A DNA stretch of 12,332 nucleotides from Streptosporangiaceae bacterium (GTDB taxonomy: Bacteria > Actinomycetota > Actinomycetes > Streptosporangiales > Streptosporangiaceae), in contig JASHTQ010000648.1 of NCBI GenBank assembly GCA_030040475.1, forward strand, positions 1 through 12,332. The letters are read 5' to 3'. Both the position numbers and the translations under genes were made by a program. This document shows positions 11,362 through 12,332 of the stretch, in pieces; position 1 is the first letter of the stretch, and every line of letters starts with the position of its first letter. Under the pieces are notes generated by a model. It worked only from the letters and a program-made list of their open reading frames with translations, ran no database searches and was not told where the DNA came from.

Positions 11362-11391
11362 AGGGTAAACCGTCCGGCGGCGGCTCGTCAA
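11362..11391 (-). promoter_or_regulatory. Candidate promoter of the hyi operon
   Basis: On the minus strand, TTGACG (11386-11391) is followed after 18 bp by TACCCT (11362-11367), a TANNNT -10. Transcription would start near 11355, inside operator C, leaving a leader of about 30 nt. The -35 is good; the -10 is weak, so this is tentative. Confidence 0.35.
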
Positions 11392-11429
11392 CCGCCCGTC
11401 GGCAGCCGGGCCCGTGCCGTCAGGCCCCG

Positions 11430-11458
11430 AGAATTTTGATATATGAATTACAAATTCT
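11430..11458. repeat. Inverted repeat over the IclR-family gene promoter
   Basis: AGAATTT (11430-11436) and AAATTCT (11452-11458) are perfect inverted copies 15 nt apart. Nested in this is a second perfect one, GAATT-ACA-AATTC (11445-11457), which is also the left part of operator D. Together they cover the -35 and most of the spacer. Confidence 0.6.
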
Positions 11459-11465
11459 GTATCAT
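11436..11465 (+). promoter_or_regulatory. Candidate promoter of the IclR-family gene, leaderless
   Basis: TTGATA (11436-11441), 18 bp, then TATCAT (11460-11465), a close match to housekeeping sigma-factor consensus. A start 7 nt after the -10 falls on the A of the ATG at 11472, so the transcript would have no leader. This agrees with the lack of a normally spaced ribosome site: GGAAG ends only 1 nt before the ATG. Leaderless mRNAs are common in actinobacteria. Confidence 0.6.
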
Positions 11466-11470
11466 GGAAG
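11445..11470. promoter_or_regulatory. Putative operator D, at the regulator's own promoter
   Basis: GAATTACAAATTC, T, GTATCAT, GGAAG. GAA, TTC and GGA have the same spacing as in operators A and C (GAA-N7-TTC-N8-GGA). The -10 hexamer TATCAT lies inside it, and it ends just before the start codon, so binding would block transcription: probable autorepression. It starts exactly 109 bp from operator C in the same orientation. Confidence 0.55.
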
Positions 11471-11471
11471 C

Positions 11472-12284
11472 ATGATCGACTCGACGCAGGCGACCGAGCC
11501 GACGCCCGCGAGCCATGACGGTCGCGGCTCGGCCTCTGGCGGGGTGCAATCCATCGAGCGGGCCTTCGATCTGCTCGAGATGCTGGCTGACGCCGGCGGG
11601 GCGCTTGGGCTGTCTGAGCTCGCGGCCACCTCCGGGCTGCCGCTGCCCACAGTTCACCGCCTGATGCGCACTTTGGTCAACAGGGGATACGTCCGCCAGG
11701 AGGCCTCGCGGCGCTACACGCTCGGCTCACGGCTGATCCGGCTCGGCGAGACCTCGAGCCGCATGCTCGGCACCTGGCTGCGGCCGTTCCTCGCCCAGCT
11801 GGTCCGGCAGACGGGGGAGACGGCAAACCTGGCCATGCTCGACGGCGACGAGGTCGTCTACATCGCGCAGGTGCCAAGCCCGCACTCGATGCGGATGTTC
11901 ACCGAGCCAGGCCGCCGGGTCCGCCCGCATTGCACGGCGGTCGGCAAGGCGCTGCTCGCGCAGCTTCCGCCAGAGCAGGCGCGCGCGCTGCTCGAGCGCG
12001 ACGGCATGCCGGCCTTCACCCCCACCACGATCACGGACCCGGACCTGCTGATCGCGCATCTTGAGGTGATCCGCAAGCAGGGATATGCCGTCGACGAGGG
12101 CGAGCAGGAGATCGGCGTGCGCTGCTTCGCGGTGGCGGTACCCGACGCTCCCGCGTCCCTGGCCATCTCCACCTCCGGCCCGCAGGCGCGGATGACCGAC
12201 GACGCCGCGGCGCGCATCGTGCCCGCGCTCAAGCTCGCCGCCCGGCAGATATCCGCGACCATCGCCGCCGAGGGCGCAGACTAG
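11472..12284 (+). CDS. allR: IclR-family transcriptional regulator, AllR-like (allantoin/glyoxylate control)
   Basis: 270-aa DNA-binding repressor candidate for this cluster. A winged helix-turn-helix lies at about 25-90 (QSIERAFDLLEML, LSELAATSGLPLPTVHRLMRTL as recognition region, GYVRQEASRRYTLG as wing). The IclR effector domain lies at about 100-265. It resembles E. coli AllR, sharing the FTPTT segment before the D-x-x-x-L helix, the Y-x-VD turn and ISxSGP. As I recall, the E. coli AllR glyoxylate pocket uses an Asp, a Cys and two Ser; D208, C218, S233 and S235 occupy matching positions here. Divergent from hyi, with a 148-bp shared control region. The ATG at 11472 fits the predicted leaderless start; upstream TTG 11355 and downstream GTG 11544 are less likely. 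Streptomyces coelicolor has an AllR of this family that represses allantoin genes; the symbol is by analogy. Confidence 0.88.
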   Translation: MIDSTQATEPTPASHDGRGSASGGVQSIERAFDLLEMLADAGGALGLSELAATSGLPLPTVHRLMRTLVNRGYVRQEASRRYTLGSRLIRLGETSSRMLGTWLRPFLAQLVRQTGETANLAMLDGDEVVYIAQVPSPHSMRMFTEPGRRVRPHCTAVGKALLAQLPPEQARALLERDGMPAFTPTTITDPDLLIAHLEVIRKQGYAVDEGEQEIGVRCFAVAVPDAPASLAISTSGPQARMTDDAAARIVPALKLAARQISATIAAEGAD

Positions 12285-12310
12285 CAGCGCCCGTCATGGC
12301 AAGATGCCCC

Positions 12311-12330
12311 GTTCGTGCCCGTTCGTGCCC
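12311..12330. repeat. Tandem 10-bp repeat at window edge
   Basis: GTTCGTGCCC occurs twice with no gap, 26 bp after the regulator stop codon. The array may continue past the edge. No function can be assigned from two copies. Confidence 0.5.
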
Positions 12331-12332
12331 AG

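Noticed and set aside
11355..11471. TTG start adding 39 residues to the IclR-family protein
   Set aside because: No ribosome site, the extension is low-quality sequence, and it would place coding sequence over operators C and D and the promoter.

Overview
The window is high-GC DNA with strong third-position GC bias, AGGAGG-type ribosome binding sites, several GTG starts and many overlapping genes. It looks chromosomal and actinobacterial, from a Streptomyces-like soil organism or relative; the genus cannot be named from the sequence. It is a purine (xanthine/urate/allantoate) and glyoxylate catabolic cluster, with every catabolic gene on the minus strand.

Layout from the right. An AllR-like IclR-family regulator (11472-12284, +) is divergent from a compact minus-strand operon. 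That operon runs hyi (hydroxypyruvate isomerase), glxR (tartronate semialdehyde reductase), gcl (glyoxylate carboligase), glycerate kinase, alc (allantoicase), uox (urate oxidase). Junctions are 4-nt overlap, 1-nt overlap, 4-nt gap, 15-nt gap and 42-nt gap. A convergent plus-strand gene of unknown function (4004-4570, possible PH-like fold) follows. A 354-bp divergent intergenic region then leads to xdhA (2Fe-2S/FAD subunit) and xdhB (molybdopterin subunit), which overlap by ATGA; xdhB runs off the left edge.

Together the products oxidise hypoxanthine/xanthine to urate (XdhAB), oxidise urate to 5-hydroxyisourate (Uox), split allantoate into ureidoglycolate and urea (Alc), and carry glyoxylate through tartronate semialdehyde to glycerate and phosphoglycerate (Gcl, GlxR, Hyi, glycerate kinase). 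5-Hydroxyisourate hydrolase, OHCU decarboxylase, allantoinase, ureidoglycolate lyase and XdhC are not in the window.

The enzymes are textbook families. The most interesting signal is in the control regions. Four AT-rich islands (3859-3884, 5521-5545, 11336-11361, 11445-11470) stand out from the GC-rich background and share one spaced pattern, GAA-N7-TTC-N8-GGA (N7 in the uox copy), all in the same orientation. They lie upstream of xdhA, uox, hyi and the regulator gene. The simplest reading is a regulon operator with three half-sites about one helical turn apart, bound by the AllR-like protein. The regulator gene also appears to have a sigma-70-like promoter placed so that its mRNA would be leaderless. 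A second oddity is a 21-bp triple repeat encoding three 7-residue units inside the second 2Fe-2S domain of XdhA.
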